50,431 nucleotides of DNA from Ruminococcaceae bacterium UBA7217 (GCA_002490425.1 DKTZ01000044.1:1-50431), one strand, 5' to 3'. Shown: positions 7,338 to 16,695, counted from the stretch's first letter. Numbers and translations are program-made. The notes: generated by a model not told the origin, from the sequence alone.

Positions 7338-8375
7338 TTAATCACCTGTCTTTCTTTTAGAGGCCCTGAGCTGACCGCAGGAAGCATTTATATCACTGCC
7401 GAGAGTTCTTCTGACAGTAGCGGTAATTCCGCTTTTTTCAAGAATATCCGCAAAGCGTTTTTGGCGCTCCTGTGAGCTTTTTTCATAATTTCTTTCACGA
7501 ACATTGTTAACAGGAATAAGGTTAACGTGGCAAAGTGTGCCTTTAAGCCGTGACGCCAGTTCTTCTGCCGCCCTGTCACTGTCATTAAGACCTCTTATCA
7601 TTGCATATTCAAATGAAATACGCCTGCCCGTCATATTTTCATAGTAACGGCAAGCTTTTAACAGCTCATCAATGTCGTATCTTTTGTTTACAGGCATTGA
7701 TTTTGAGCGGATTTGATTATTAGGTGCGTGAAGCGAAACAGAAAGAGTTAAACCAAGCTTTCTGTCTGCCAAATCATAAATCTTAGGAACAATTCCGCAG
7801 GTAGAAAGGGATATATGGCGAATACTCATATTTTGACCATTTTCATCAGTCAAAAGCTCAATAAAACGCATTACATTATCGAAGTTGTCAAGAGGTTCAC
7901 CTGTTCCCATTAAAACAAGATGATTGATTTTTATGTCCAAATCCTTCTGCGCCGTGAAAACCTCGGAAAGCATTTCGCCTGCCGAAAGCTGGCGGACAAA
8001 TCCGCCTATTGCAGATGCACAAAAGGTACAGCCCATTTTACAGCCCACCTGCGATGAAACGCAGATTGAATAGCCGTATTTATATTTCATAACAACGCTT
8101 TCAATATATTCGCCGTCATAAAGCTCAAAAAGATATTTAACCGTGCCGTCAAGCTTTGAAACAAGCTTTGTATTGATTTTACAGCCGTAAAAACCGAACT
8201 TTTCGGAAAGAGCCGTTTTCATAGTCAAAGGAACATTTGTCATTTCGTCAAATGATGAAACACACTTTTCCTGAATCCAAGAATAGATTTGCTTTGCCCT
8301 GAACTGCGGAAAGCCCATTTCGAGAATTTCGGCTGTCAGCTCTTCAATTGTCAAAGCACGAATGTCCCTTAACAT
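7338..8375 (-). CDS. rlmN: Dual-specificity 23S rRNA (A2503)/tRNA (A37) methyltransferase RlmN
   Basis: Radical-SAM enzyme that makes 2-methyladenosine in 23S rRNA and in some tRNAs. The CxxxCxxC iron-sulfur motif is C112-C116-C119 (CKMGCTFC). The second catalytic cysteine, which carries the methyl group, is in the C-terminal INASCGQL. GTGEPLDN, typical of the family, is also present. Length is a usual 345 residues and GGGAG precedes the ATG. The same rsmB-rlmN-prpC order occurs in B. subtilis (yloM-yloN-prpC). Confidence 0.96.
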   Translation of the reverse strand: MLRDIRALTIEELTAEILEMGFPQFRAKQIYSWIQEKCVSSFDEMTNVPLTMKTALSEKFGFYGCKINTKLVSKLDGTVKYLFELYDGEYIESVVMKYKYGYSICVSSQVGCKMGCTFCASAIGGFVRQLSAGEMLSEVFTAQKDLDIKINHLVLMGTGEPLDNFDNVMRFIELLTDENGQNMSIRHISLSTCGIVPKIYDLADRKLGLTLSVSLHAPNNQIRSKSMPVNKRYDIDELLKACRYYENMTGRRISFEYAMIRGLNDSDRAAEELASRLKGTLCHVNLIPVNNVRERNYEKSSQERQKRFADILEKSGITATVRRTLGSDINASCGQLRASKRKTGD

Positions 8376-8378
8376 AAA

Positions 8379-9647
8379 TTACTCCCTTATAAAAACGGCA
8401 AAAAAGAAACCGTCTGTTCTGTCAGTATGAGGCATAAGAGTTACGGGAGAACCGTCCAACAACTCAAAATCTTTATGCGTTTCAAGAAAACGGCTGCAAA
8501 CATTCTCATTTTCGTCTTTATTCAGCGAACAGGTTGAATATACCAATCTGCCGCCTTTTTTTAAATAAAGAGAAGAAGAACAGATAATATTATATTGCAA
8601 ATCAGTCAATTTGTCAATAAAAGCCAAATCCTTATACTTAATTTCGGGTTTTCGCCTGATAACCCCCAAGCCGCTGCAGGGAACATCGCAAAGAATTTTG
8701 TCGGCAATCGGCATATCGCTGTAAACAGCGGATGCATCACGGGTATTCGCTTGTATTATATCAATTCCAAGCCTTTTTGCACCTGAATTTATCAAAGAAG
8801 TTCTGTGTTCATAAAGGTCATACGAATAAATCTTGCCTTTATTCTGCATTTTTTCGGCGATTGTAAAGGATTTTCCGCCGGGTGCGGCGCACATATCAAG
8901 CACGGTTTCATAAGGCTTTGGGTCTAAAGCGTTAATGCACATCTGCGATGCCAAATCCTGAACGTGAAATAATCCTTTTTTATAACAATCCGTGTCAAAA
9001 ATATTACCGCCGTTTACAGTTAAAGCACCCTCTAAATCGCAAGCAGATGCTTCGACACCCTCTTCCTGCAACAGCTTTACAAGCTCATTCGGCGTTGTTT
9101 TAAGAGTGTTCACACGAATATTTAACGGCGGAGCTTCAAGCGCTGTGCTCAAAATTGCGACTGCATTTTCGAATCCATAATCTTTTATGTATTTATCAAC
9201 TAAATCTGTGGGACATGAATATTTAACGCTTAAATACTCAGTTGAATTATCATTTTCGGGATAGATTATTTCTTTGTCAGCTATCTTTCGCAAAACTGAA
9301 TTGACAAGTCCCGACGCAAATGAAAAGCCTTGCTGTTTTACAAGCTTTACGCTCTCGTTAACTGCGGCGGAAACGGGAACCTTATCCATATATTTTATTT
9401 GATATATACCCATTCTAAGAACCGTCAGAACCTGCGGTTTCAGTTTTTTAATAGGCTGTGACAAAATCCCGGAAAGAATGTAATCAAGGGTAATTTTTCT
9501 TTCAATTACACCGTAAACCAGTGCACGGACAAAAGGCTCATAGCAAGCATCCTCTTGACCGAGAACCGTGTCGAGAGTTAGGTTGGAATAAGCCTTGTCT
9601 TTTTCAATTTTTAATAAAATTTTATAGGCAATTGTTCTGTCGTTCAT
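8379..9647 (-). CDS. rsmB: 16S rRNA (cytosine-967-C5)-methyltransferase RsmB
   Basis: SAM-dependent RNA methyltransferase acting on the small-subunit rRNA. Residues about 1-125 form a NusB-like helical RNA-binding domain. The Rossmann-fold catalytic domain follows, with the SAM site at LDMCAAPGGKSF and two catalytic cysteines in DVPCSGLG and VYSTCSLN. The length of 422 residues is slightly short but typical for Firmicutes. It is three bases from rlmN and from the zinc peptidase gene, within a tightly packed operon. Confidence 0.95.
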   Translation of the reverse strand: MNDRTIAYKILLKIEKDKAYSNLTLDTVLGQEDACYEPFVRALVYGVIERKITLDYILSGILSQPIKKLKPQVLTVLRMGIYQIKYMDKVPVSAAVNESVKLVKQQGFSFASGLVNSVLRKIADKEIIYPENDNSTEYLSVKYSCPTDLVDKYIKDYGFENAVAILSTALEAPPLNIRVNTLKTTPNELVKLLQEEGVEASACDLEGALTVNGGNIFDTDCYKKGLFHVQDLASQMCINALDPKPYETVLDMCAAPGGKSFTIAEKMQNKGKIYSYDLYEHRTSLINSGAKRLGIDIIQANTRDASAVYSDMPIADKILCDVPCSGLGVIRRKPEIKYKDLAFIDKLTDLQYNIICSSSLYLKKGGRLVYSTCSLNKDENENVCSRFLETHKDFELLDGSPVTLMPHTDRTDGFFFAVFIRE

Positions 9648-9650
9648 AAA

Positions 9651-10355
9651 TCAGCGCCGCCTTCTGTTTGCAAGCAAAACAAGTCTTAAAAGGTTTGCAA
9701 GGCTCACTGCCAACGATGCGACATACGTAAGTGCCGCCGCTGTTAAAACCTTTTTTACGCCCTGAATTTCGTTTGTCTGCAAAATTCCCGTTTCTTCAAT
9801 TACTTTAACGGCTCTTCTGCTGGCATTAAACTCAACGGGAAGTGTTACAATCTGAAAGAAAACCGCCAAGCCGAAAAACGCAATGCCAAGCGTTACTAAA
9901 AAATCAAAACTGAAAACGAGTCCTAATATTGCAAGAGGAAATCCTACTTTTGAGCCTATTGAACAAGCCGGGTAAATTACGGAACGCAGCTTTACGGGGA
10001 AATACCCATTAGCATACTGTGCCGCATGACCTGCCTCATGACAAGCAACACCGATTGCCGCCACAGAGGTGGAATTGTAAACCTTGTCGGAAAGACGAAT
10101 TACATTGGCTTTCGGGTCATAATGATCGGTAAGCTTACCCGCCACCTGCTCGACAGCCACATTATTTATTCCGTAATAGCGTAAAACCTCATTTGCAGCC
10201 TGCGCACCTGTAAGACCGCGCAAAGAGCTAATCTGCGAATATTTATTAAAGGCGCTGTTTACCTTTGCGGAAGCAATGAAAGAAAACAGTACCATCGGTA
10301 AAACTAAAATGAAATAATAGTAATTCGACATAAAATAATATGAATGATAGCCCAA
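9651..10355 (-). CDS. Neutral zinc metallopeptidase, YugP-like (PF04298)
   Basis: Integral membrane protein with the zinc-binding helix ACHEAGHAAQ near the middle, typical of the YugP/Zn-peptidase-2 family. Hydrophobic segments lie near the N-terminus, after the HEAGH motif (two or three segments), and close to the C-terminus, which ends in a run of arginines. I chose TTG at 10355 (234 residues) because GGGAGGT sits six bases upstream and overlaps the fmt stop. A TTG at 10388 lies inside fmt and has no good ribosome-binding site. The substrate of this family is unknown. Its position between fmt and rsmB suggests membrane protein quality control alongside translation genes, but that is inference. 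Confidence 0.85.
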   Translation of the reverse strand: MGYHSYYFMSNYYYFILVLPMVLFSFIASAKVNSAFNKYSQISSLRGLTGAQAANEVLRYYGINNVAVEQVAGKLTDHYDPKANVIRLSDKVYNSTSVAAIGVACHEAGHAAQYANGYFPVKLRSVIYPACSIGSKVGFPLAILGLVFSFDFLVTLGIAFFGLAVFFQIVTLPVEFNASRRAVKVIEETGILQTNEIQGVKKVLTAAALTYVASLAVSLANLLRLVLLANRRRR

Positions 10356-10359
10356 GAAA

Positions 10360-11289
10360 TTACCTCCCGAGAACAGTCCCTTTTTCAATTGGATGTCCTC
10401 TTAAAAAGTCCGAATAATTCATACGCTTTTTGCCCTCAAGCTGGATAGTTTTGAGCGAAACAACTTTACCGTCGCCGCAGGCAACACAGATTCCGCCGTC
10501 AAGCGAAATAACCGTACCTGCCTTTTTTTCGGTTGTTATATCGGAAAGTCTGCTTTCCTGAACCTTTAACACCTTGCCGTTTAACTTTGTAACGGCGACA
10601 GGCCACGGGTAAAGTCCTCTTATTTTGTTATGAATATTTTGCGCAGTGTCGGAAAAATCAATAGGGCAAAGCTCCTTTGAAAGCATTGGAGCATAAGAAG
10701 AAAGAGCGTCATCCTGCTGATGCGGTACAAGCTCATTTTCTTTAAGCAAATTCACCGTTTCGGTTAAAAGATTTGCACCGAGCACGGAAAGTGCATCGTG
10801 AAGCTCGCCTGCGTTCATATTTTCAGATATAGGTAAGGATTTTTTAATGTACCAATCGCCTGTATCAACGCCCTCGTCCATTTGCATTGAGGAAACTCCC
10901 GTTTCACTTTCGCCGTTTATTATGCTCCACTGTATAGGCGCTGAGCCTCGAAGCTTAGGAAGCAGTGATGCGTGAATGTTAATACAGCCGTATTTTACAC
11001 TCTCCAAAATCTCTTTCGGTAATATTTTGCCGAATGCTACAACAATTATAAGCTCTGCATTAAGGCTGTTTATTATTTCCAACGCTTTGCCATCACGCAT
11101 TGAAACAGGCTGAAAAACAGGGATACTGTATTTCTCTGCGCAAACCTTCACGGGCGGCGGTGTAAGCTCATAACCTCTGCCCTTTGGCTTGTCAGGCTGA
11201 GTAAACACTCCGACAACCTCTTCATTTTTTATAAGTTCTTCAAGGCAAGGCACGGAAAAATCGGGCGTGCCCATAAAAATCACTCTCAT
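10360..11289 (-). CDS. fmt: Methionyl-tRNA formyltransferase
   Basis: Transfers a formyl group from 10-formyltetrahydrofolate to the initiator Met-tRNA. The N-terminal Rossmann domain begins MRVIFMGTPDFSVP. The catalytic/folate motif HASLLPKLRGSAPIQW is present (N, H and D of the family's triad, the last in DEGVDTGDW). A C-terminal OB-fold covers about 205-309. The length of 309 residues is standard. It sits two bases after def, the enzyme that later removes the formyl group, the classic def-fmt pair. Confidence 0.97.
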   Translation of the reverse strand: MRVIFMGTPDFSVPCLEELIKNEEVVGVFTQPDKPKGRGYELTPPPVKVCAEKYSIPVFQPVSMRDGKALEIINSLNAELIIVVAFGKILPKEILESVKYGCINIHASLLPKLRGSAPIQWSIINGESETGVSSMQMDEGVDTGDWYIKKSLPISENMNAGELHDALSVLGANLLTETVNLLKENELVPHQQDDALSSYAPMLSKELCPIDFSDTAQNIHNKIRGLYPWPVAVTKLNGKVLKVQESRLSDITTEKKAGTVISLDGGICVACGDGKVVSLKTIQLEGKKRMNYSDFLRGHPIEKGTVLGR

Positions 11290-11291
11290 AC

Positions 11292-11765
11292 TTAATCTTC
11301 TTTTCTGTATTTTTCTATTTCTTCTTTTGTTGCTCTTTTATCAATAAAAAGCGTACCCTTTAAATGGTCAAGCTCATGGCAAAAAGCTCTCGCTTTTAAT
11401 CCCTCTCCCTTATAAACGCACCATTTGCCGTCACGGTTTAACGCCTTTACCTTAACCGATGCCGGACGGATAGTGTAATTTTGCTTGCCCGGAAGCGAAA
11501 GACAGCCCTCAACCTCGCACTGAACACCGTCTGACTCAATAATTTCGGGATTGATAAGCTCCATAAGACCGTCGCCTACGTCAATTACAACAACATTTCG
11601 CAAAACGCCGACCTGAACGGCGGCAAGTCCCACGCCGTCTGCCGCATACATAGTTTCAGCCATATCGTCCAGTAAAGTTAATATTCTGCTGTTTATTTCA
11701 GTAACCTCACGGCTGGTTTTTCTTAAAATTTCATCGTCTTCTGTTCTGATATTTCGTATAGCCAT
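11292..11765 (-). CDS. def: Peptide deformylase
   Basis: Metalloenzyme removing the N-formyl group from nascent proteins. All three signature motifs are visible: GVGLAAVQVG, EGCLSLPG with the metal-binding cysteine, and HELDHLKG with two histidines and the catalytic glutamate. The length of 157 residues is usual for the shorter clostridial type. GAGGT lies five bases before the ATG, and fmt follows after two bases. Confidence 0.97.
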   Translation of the reverse strand: MAIRNIRTEDDEILRKTSREVTEINSRILTLLDDMAETMYAADGVGLAAVQVGVLRNVVVIDVGDGLMELINPEIIESDGVQCEVEGCLSLPGKQNYTIRPASVKVKALNRDGKWCVYKGEGLKARAFCHELDHLKGTLFIDKRATKEEIEKYRKED

Positions 11766-11773
11766 TTTTTACC

Positions 11774-14215
11774 TCATATTATGTCCTCGGGATTTATATC
11801 CGCAAAGGCACTTATTTCTTTATTGTTTTTCAAAAAATCTTTCAAGAGTGCGCTTATCATATCACGCAATCTTTTAGTATTTTTACACTTAATTATAATT
11901 CTTACCCTGTATTTACCGTTAATTTTTGCAATTTTAGGAACGGCAGGACCAAGAACGATTATGTTTTGCTCGGAATACTCTCTTGAATGTAACTCTTTTA
12001 AATCATTCAAAAATTTAAATGCGGCTTTCATAGTAAGAGACTCGGATTCACCCGAAAAACCTATAACACATATATCGCAAAACGGCGGATAAACCATTTG
12101 CTTGCGAATCGGCAATTCCACATTGTAAAACGCTTCATAATCCTGCGCTTTGGCAAAATCAATGACCTCATTTTCAACAAAATCGGTTTGAATAAAAGCC
12201 TTTCCGGGACTTTCGCCCCTGCCGCTTCGCCCGACAACCTGCGTAACTAAATCAAACGCCCGTTCCATAGCCTTGTAATCGTCATTATAAAGCATTTGGT
12301 CAATGCAAAGAACGCCTACAAGCGTAACATTCGGAAAATCAAGCCCCTTTGCAACCATTTGGGTACCGATTAAAATATCATATTCATTTTTTGCGAATGC
12401 TTTGAATTTATCTTCGTATGAATACCGTGACACTGTTGTGTCTGCATCCATTCTAAGCACTCTTGCAGAGGGGACAATTTCAGCGAGCTGTTCTTCAAGC
12501 CTTTGTGTGCCTGAACCCTTAAAGCTCAATGTGTCGTTTCCGCAATTGGAGCATTTTTTTGTGAACGGCACCGAATAACCGCAATAGTGGCACATAAGGC
12601 GCCCGTTTTTAATATGGTAAGTCAGCGAAATACTGCAATTTGGGCAGGACGCCACCGTTCCGCACTCGGTACAGCGGGCAAAGGTATTATACCCTCGCCT
12701 GTTAAGCAGCAAAATTGACTGCTTGCCGTTTTCAAAATTATCTTTAATAGCATCGGCAAGACGGTTACTGATATTGTCAGTCGCCATGTCCGAATTATAT
12801 GTTGTGTCAACAGCCTCAACGCTTGGCAGAACAGCATTTCCGTATCTGTTTTTCAGCGTAAAAAGTGAATAAATGCCTGTTTGCGCTTTTGTATATGTGT
12901 CAAAAGACGGTGTTGCAGAGGAAAGCAATAAAAGTCCGTTATGCTTACCTATTCTGTAAGCGGCAACATCCTTTGCGCTGTAACGAGGAGTCATTTCGGA
13001 TTTATATGTATGCTCCTGCTCCTCGTCAATAATTATTAAGCCAATACTTTCAAACGGAGCAAAAACGGCGGAGCGTGTGCCGACTGCAATTTTTGCCTCT
13101 CCTCTTTTTACCCTTTTCCATTCGTCGAGACGCTCACCCAGTGACAGTGCGCTGTGAAAAACAGCAACCTTGTCGGAATAACGGTTATAAAAAAGTGAAA
13201 TAAACTGCGGTGTTAAAGATATTTCGGGAATCATTACAATTATTCCCTTGTCATCCTTCATCGCCTCGTCAATAAGCTTTAAATAAACCTGTGTTTTTCC
13301 GCTCCCAGTTACGCCAAACAGCAGAGCACCCTCCGCTTTTTCGGAATTATAAAGCTTTTTTAAGCCCTCGAAAGCTGTATTCTGCTCTTCGGAAAGAATA
13401 ATTTCGCTGTCGGTTTTACCTGTTACCTGAGTTTTAACAGAACGGTAAACCTCACGGTCATAGGTTTCGACTATGCCTTTTGATTCAAGCCCCGTTACCA
13501 CTGTTGCAGAAACACCCGCATAATAGCAAAGCTCCTTAACAGACAGTGTTTGAAGCTCCTCAAGCACTTGAATTACATTTTTTTGCTTTTGAGTAATTTT
13601 AAGAGACTGTAAATCTATATCGGATTTTAATTTCACCATTTTAAGAACGGCATCGTTTACTCTGCGTTTTGACTCGGTATTTCTAAGTAATTTACCGGAA
13701 ATAAACATCTTATCTAAGACATCTGAACGCTTTTGCAATTTACATTCTTTTATAACGGTTTCGTCCTTAAGAAAACGGTTTTTAGCAAGTAAAAAATCAT
13801 ATACCGCTTGTTCTGTTTCATCGAAAATTTCACCCTTATAATCAGGGTCAGCCGCATAATACACAGTAATTTCAGTCGAATAACCAATTGGCAAAAACTG
13901 CTTGCACGCATCAAAATAAGTGCAAAATGTTTGTTCGCGGACAAAGTTAGCCGACATAAGCATTTCCTGAGTCAAAAGTGGCTCCAAATCAAGAACACCG
14001 CTTAAAGACTTTATTTTAGAAGATATTTCCTTTTCTTTTCTTACGGAAAATACCATTCCGATACGCTTTTTTGAGCCGTTTCCAAACGGAATAAACACAC
14101 GCACTCCGGGCTTTACCGACGGAATTAAAAAATCGGGCACGGAATAATCAAACAACATATCAAAGGAATATGCCGTATTCTCAACAGCCACCTTTGCCAC
14201 AGTAAAAAGATTCAT
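11774..14215 (-). CDS. priA: Primosomal replication restart helicase PriA
   Basis: Helicase that reloads the replisome at broken forks. The N-terminal 3'-DNA-binding domain covers about 1-110. The helicase core has Walker A GVTGSGKT, the DEAH-type box DEEQ and motif Ia-like PEISLT. Eight cysteines between about 530 and 580 (CTECGTVASCPNC, CHYCG, CSNCG) form the paired zinc sites. The C-terminal helicase lobe contains GTQMVAKGLDFPNV and QVVGRSGRG. At 813 residues it is full length. A GGGGGCGGAG ribosome-binding site precedes the ATG. coaBC, which lies between rpoZ and priA in B. subtilis, is absent here. Confidence 0.97.
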   Translation of the reverse strand: MNLFTVAKVAVENTAYSFDMLFDYSVPDFLIPSVKPGVRVFIPFGNGSKKRIGMVFSVRKEKEISSKIKSLSGVLDLEPLLTQEMLMSANFVREQTFCTYFDACKQFLPIGYSTEITVYYAADPDYKGEIFDETEQAVYDFLLAKNRFLKDETVIKECKLQKRSDVLDKMFISGKLLRNTESKRRVNDAVLKMVKLKSDIDLQSLKITQKQKNVIQVLEELQTLSVKELCYYAGVSATVVTGLESKGIVETYDREVYRSVKTQVTGKTDSEIILSEEQNTAFEGLKKLYNSEKAEGALLFGVTGSGKTQVYLKLIDEAMKDDKGIIVMIPEISLTPQFISLFYNRYSDKVAVFHSALSLGERLDEWKRVKRGEAKIAVGTRSAVFAPFESIGLIIIDEEQEHTYKSEMTPRYSAKDVAAYRIGKHNGLLLLSSATPSFDTYTKAQTGIYSLFTLKNRYGNAVLPSVEAVDTTYNSDMATDNISNRLADAIKDNFENGKQSILLLNRRGYNTFARCTECGTVASCPNCSISLTYHIKNGRLMCHYCGYSVPFTKKCSNCGNDTLSFKGSGTQRLEEQLAEIVPSARVLRMDADTTVSRYSYEDKFKAFAKNEYDILIGTQMVAKGLDFPNVTLVGVLCIDQMLYNDDYKAMERAFDLVTQVVGRSGRGESPGKAFIQTDFVENEVIDFAKAQDYEAFYNVELPIRKQMVYPPFCDICVIGFSGESESLTMKAAFKFLNDLKELHSREYSEQNIIVLGPAVPKIAKINGKYRVRIIIKCKNTKRLRDMISALLKDFLKNNKEISAFADINPEDII

Positions 14216-14254
14216 ACTCCGCCCCCTTTTTTTTAATCTATTTAATTGTAAAAG

Positions 14255-14458
14255 TTACTTTATTTCGTCAGGCTCAATAATTTCAATTTTGCCTTCAATG
14301 ATTTCGTCAAGTGCAAGACTTACGGGCTTTTCTTCAAGAATTATGCCGTCCTCTTCAGCCTCTGCGGATATTTCTCTTGCTCTTTTGGCCGTTGCCGCAA
14401 CAAGAGAATATCTGCTTTCATACTTTTCAAGTACCTTTGTTAAATCGGGATTAAACAT
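14255..14458 (-). CDS. rpoZ: RNA polymerase omega subunit
   Basis: A 67-residue protein starting MFNPDLTKVLEKYESRYSLV, with the omega core helix VAATAKRAREIS followed by an acidic tail. Omega assists assembly and stability of RNA polymerase. It overlaps the end of gmk by eight bases, the universal gmk-rpoZ arrangement of Firmicutes, and precedes priA. Confidence 0.94.
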   Translation of the reverse strand: MFNPDLTKVLEKYESRYSLVAATAKRAREISAEAEEDGIILEEKPVSLALDEIIEGKIEIIEPDEIK

Positions 14459-15065
14459 TTTTAATTACCTCACTAATTTTAGATTTCATTCTTTTATATG
14501 TAAAATTTAATGCTTTAATAATGCTTAAAACATTATTTGATGCCTCGTCAAGATTGTCGTTCACAACAACAAAGTCATAATCTGCACTGCGTAGAATTTC
14601 ATTTTTGGCAATTTCAAGACGACGGTTAATATCGTCCTCGCTCTCAGTAGCTCTTCTGCGGATTCGGTCCTCTAAAACCCCCATTGACGGCGGTAAAAGG
14701 AATATTGAAAGTGCCTCGGGGTACAGCTCACGGATTTTCTGTGCGCCCTTAACCTCAATTTTCAAAATGACAGTCTTGCCCTCTTTAAGCCACATATCTA
14801 CGGGAGCTTTTGGCGTGCCGTAAATATTTTCGCCGTACTGTGCATATTCAAGCACCTGACCATCCTTAATCATTTGTGAAAATTCTTCTTTTGTGATGAA
14901 ATAGTAGTCCTCTCCGTCGGTTTCACCTGAGCGCTTTTCGCGGGTTGTAAGAGAAACGGAGCGCTGAAGACACTCGTCTTTACTGAGAATTATATCAAGC
15001 ACTGTGTCTTTTCCCACGCCCGACGGGCCGGAAAAAAGCACAAGCATCCCCTCACTGTTCTGCAT
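14451..15065 (-). CDS. gmk: Guanylate kinase
   Basis: Phosphorylates GMP to GDP. The P-loop is SGPSGVGKDT, and the GMP-binding region includes TTREKRSGETDGEDYYF. It also has the family's lid segment (RIRRRATESEDDINRR). I chose ATG at 15065 (204 residues), preceded by AGGGGG at nine bases; a TTG at 15086 lies deeper in remA and is less likely. The start overlaps the remA stop, so the two are probably translationally coupled. Confidence 0.95.
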   Translation of the reverse strand: MQNSEGMLVLFSGPSGVGKDTVLDIILSKDECLQRSVSLTTREKRSGETDGEDYYFITKEEFSQMIKDGQVLEYAQYGENIYGTPKAPVDMWLKEGKTVILKIEVKGAQKIRELYPEALSIFLLPPSMGVLEDRIRRRATESEDDINRRLEIAKNEILRSADYDFVVVNDNLDEASNNVLSIIKALNFTYKRMKSKISEVIKNV

Positions 15066-15318
15066 AACTCTCGTCCCCCTCTGCAATATTGTCCGAACGG
15101 TTTAAAATCGTTTCGGGTTTTAAGTAAGATGAAACAATGTGGTCGCTGTCCATAACTATAACTGAATGGGTTTTTCGGCCCTGGGTTGCGTCTATGAGCA
15201 TATTATTCTCTTTTGCTCTTGCAATAATTCGCTTTGAAGGAGCGGAATCAATTGAAATAACAGCAACAACACGGTCAGCGTTTATTGCGTTGCCGAAACC
15301 TACATTTATAAGCTTCAT
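15052..15318 (-). CDS. remA: RemA/YlzA-family DNA-binding regulator (DUF370)
   Basis: Small DNA-binding protein known in B. subtilis to activate matrix and osmoprotection genes. The conserved start MKLINVGFGN and the block MLIDATQGRKTHSVIVMDSD identify it. I start at ATG 15318 (88 residues), which matches the family N-terminus; an ATG at 15330 is also possible. Neither has a strong ribosome-binding site, and both lie just after a structured stretch (15332-15386). Gene order yicC-remA-gmk-rpoZ matches B. subtilis. Whether it controls a matrix here is unknown. Confidence 0.9.
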   Translation of the reverse strand: MKLINVGFGNAINADRVVAVISIDSAPSKRIIARAKENNMLIDATQGRKTHSVIVMDSDHIVSSYLKPETILNRSDNIAEGDESYAEQ

Positions 15319-15331
15319 AATTATCGCCATG

Positions 15332-15386
15332 CGATACAGAATCCGCACGAAACGCCGTAAAAACCGGCTTTATGTGCACGGTATCG
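15332..15386 (-). promoter_or_regulatory. Stacked inverted repeats just upstream of remA
   Basis: Three nested stems share one axis: CGATAC (15332-15337) with GTATCG (15381-15386), GCAC (15345-15348) with GTGC (15374-15377), and GCCG (15354-15357) with CGGC (15365-15368). They occupy the 96-base gap between yicC and remA, otherwise the widest gap in this part of the operon. A leader structure, processing site or attenuator is possible. No T-run follows. Confidence 0.45.
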
Positions 15387-15414
15387 TCCCTTTCTTTATA
15401 TTTTCACACAACTG

Positions 15415-16299
15415 TCACTCTATATTTTGGATTTGTTCACGGATTTTCTCAATTTCAGCCTTAATGTCGATTACGCATCTTGCAATTTCAACATCCTGAG
15501 CCTTAGAGCCGATGGTATTTGCCTCTCTGTTCATTTCCTGAACAAGAAAATCTACTTTTCTGCCTATCGGCTCATCACAGTCCATAAATTCGGAAAGCTG
15601 GGCAATATGACTTCTTAAACGCACCGTTTCCTCGGCAACGGCAACCTTATCGGCGAAAATTGCGCACTCTGCGGCAATTCTCTGTTCGTCAATATGAATA
15701 TCCGATAAAAACTCGTTAATTCGTTCAAGGAGCTTACTGTTATATTCTTTAACGGTTTCGGGCGAGCGTTGTTCGATAAACGCAACCTTTGAGAGAATAA
15801 AATCGGCTCTTGAAAGAACATCACTGCGCATTTTTTCGCCCTCAGTTTCACGCATTGCAATGAACTTTTCTGTTGCAATCTTTGCAACCGTGCTGACACT
15901 TTCCCAAACCTCATCTTCATCAACAGCTTTTTTACGAACGGAAAAAAGGTCAGGAGTTCTCGCAAGCGCACTGAAAATATAAGAATCCTTAACGTCAAGG
16001 TCAAGCTTATCTTCCATAACGCTGTAAGCCTTTAAATATTCCTCAGCCAGTTTTTCATCTAAAACAACTTCGCTTTCAGTTTCGCCGATGTTTTCAATTG
16101 AAACATAACATTCAATTTTTCCTCTTGAAACCAAAGAGCCAATCAAATTTTTAAGCTTGTCCTCTAAAAAACCGTAGCTTCTCGGCACACGGGAAGAAAA
16201 TTCAAAATACCTGTGATTCACACTTTTTAACTCTACCGTAATGTTATATGAACCGACAGTATCCTGTGCTCTACCGTAGCCTGTCATACTTTTTATCAT
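15415..16299 (-). CDS. yicC: YicC/YloC-family endoribonuclease
   Basis: The protein starts IKSMTGYGRA, the signature of the YicC family, and keeps the conserved C-terminal segment QEMNREANTIGSKAQD. E. coli YicC is reported to act on small RNAs, and the family is described as endoribonucleases. The length of 294 residues is normal. Two bases separate it from the GNAT-like gene upstream. Role in this organism is inferred from the family. Confidence 0.9.
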   Translation of the reverse strand: MIKSMTGYGRAQDTVGSYNITVELKSVNHRYFEFSSRVPRSYGFLEDKLKNLIGSLVSRGKIECYVSIENIGETESEVVLDEKLAEEYLKAYSVMEDKLDLDVKDSYIFSALARTPDLFSVRKKAVDEDEVWESVSTVAKIATEKFIAMRETEGEKMRSDVLSRADFILSKVAFIEQRSPETVKEYNSKLLERINEFLSDIHIDEQRIAAECAIFADKVAVAEETVRLRSHIAQLSEFMDCDEPIGRKVDFLVQEMNREANTIGSKAQDVEIARCVIDIKAEIEKIREQIQNIE

Positions 16300-16301
16300 T
16301 T

Positions 16302-16691
16302 TTATTCAACTCCAGAGTGTTTGCAGCAGCTGCCCTTTAAAAGAGTGGGTATATCACCGCTGTAAATACCGTTATTTTCTTCAAAACCCAAAAGCAGTAA
16401 AACGCTTTTGATTCTTTCATCCTCGCAATACGCCATATAAGCGTTTCTGTTCGCACAAAAGCTAAGTGCCGCACGCACAAAGCCTTCAACCGAAAGAACA
16501 TCTGAAATGTCACAGTCCAAAGATGAAATATAACATTTTGTGCCTGCAATCTTCATAAACACTTTGCCGACGAATGTTTCCTCCATATTTAACCCGACGT
16601 ATCCGCCGTAAATATAGTTTTCATCGGTATTTTCGTTTGGAAACAGTTTTTTCAACTCAGCTAAATCCGTAATAGGTTTATAATATACCAT
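16302..16691 (-). CDS. Small GNAT-like protein of unknown function
   Basis: A 129-residue protein beginning MVYYKPITDLAELKKLF. The alpha/beta pattern, a central KVFMKIAGTKCYIS strand and a LLLLGFEENNGIY segment look like a reduced N-acetyltransferase fold, but no clear acetyl-CoA loop (R/QxxGxG/A) is visible, so activity is uncertain. It is cysteine-rich, ending in GSCCKH. I chose ATG 16691; a TTG at 16712 lies inside rluB. It overlaps the rluB end slightly in position and is part of the same operon. Confidence 0.65.
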   Translation of the reverse strand: MVYYKPITDLAELKKLFPNENTDENYIYGGYVGLNMEETFVGKVFMKIAGTKCYISSLDCDISDVLSVEGFVRAALSFCANRNAYMAYCEDERIKSVLLLLGFEENNGIYSGDIPTLLKGSCCKHSGVE

Positions 16692-16695
16692 AAAA

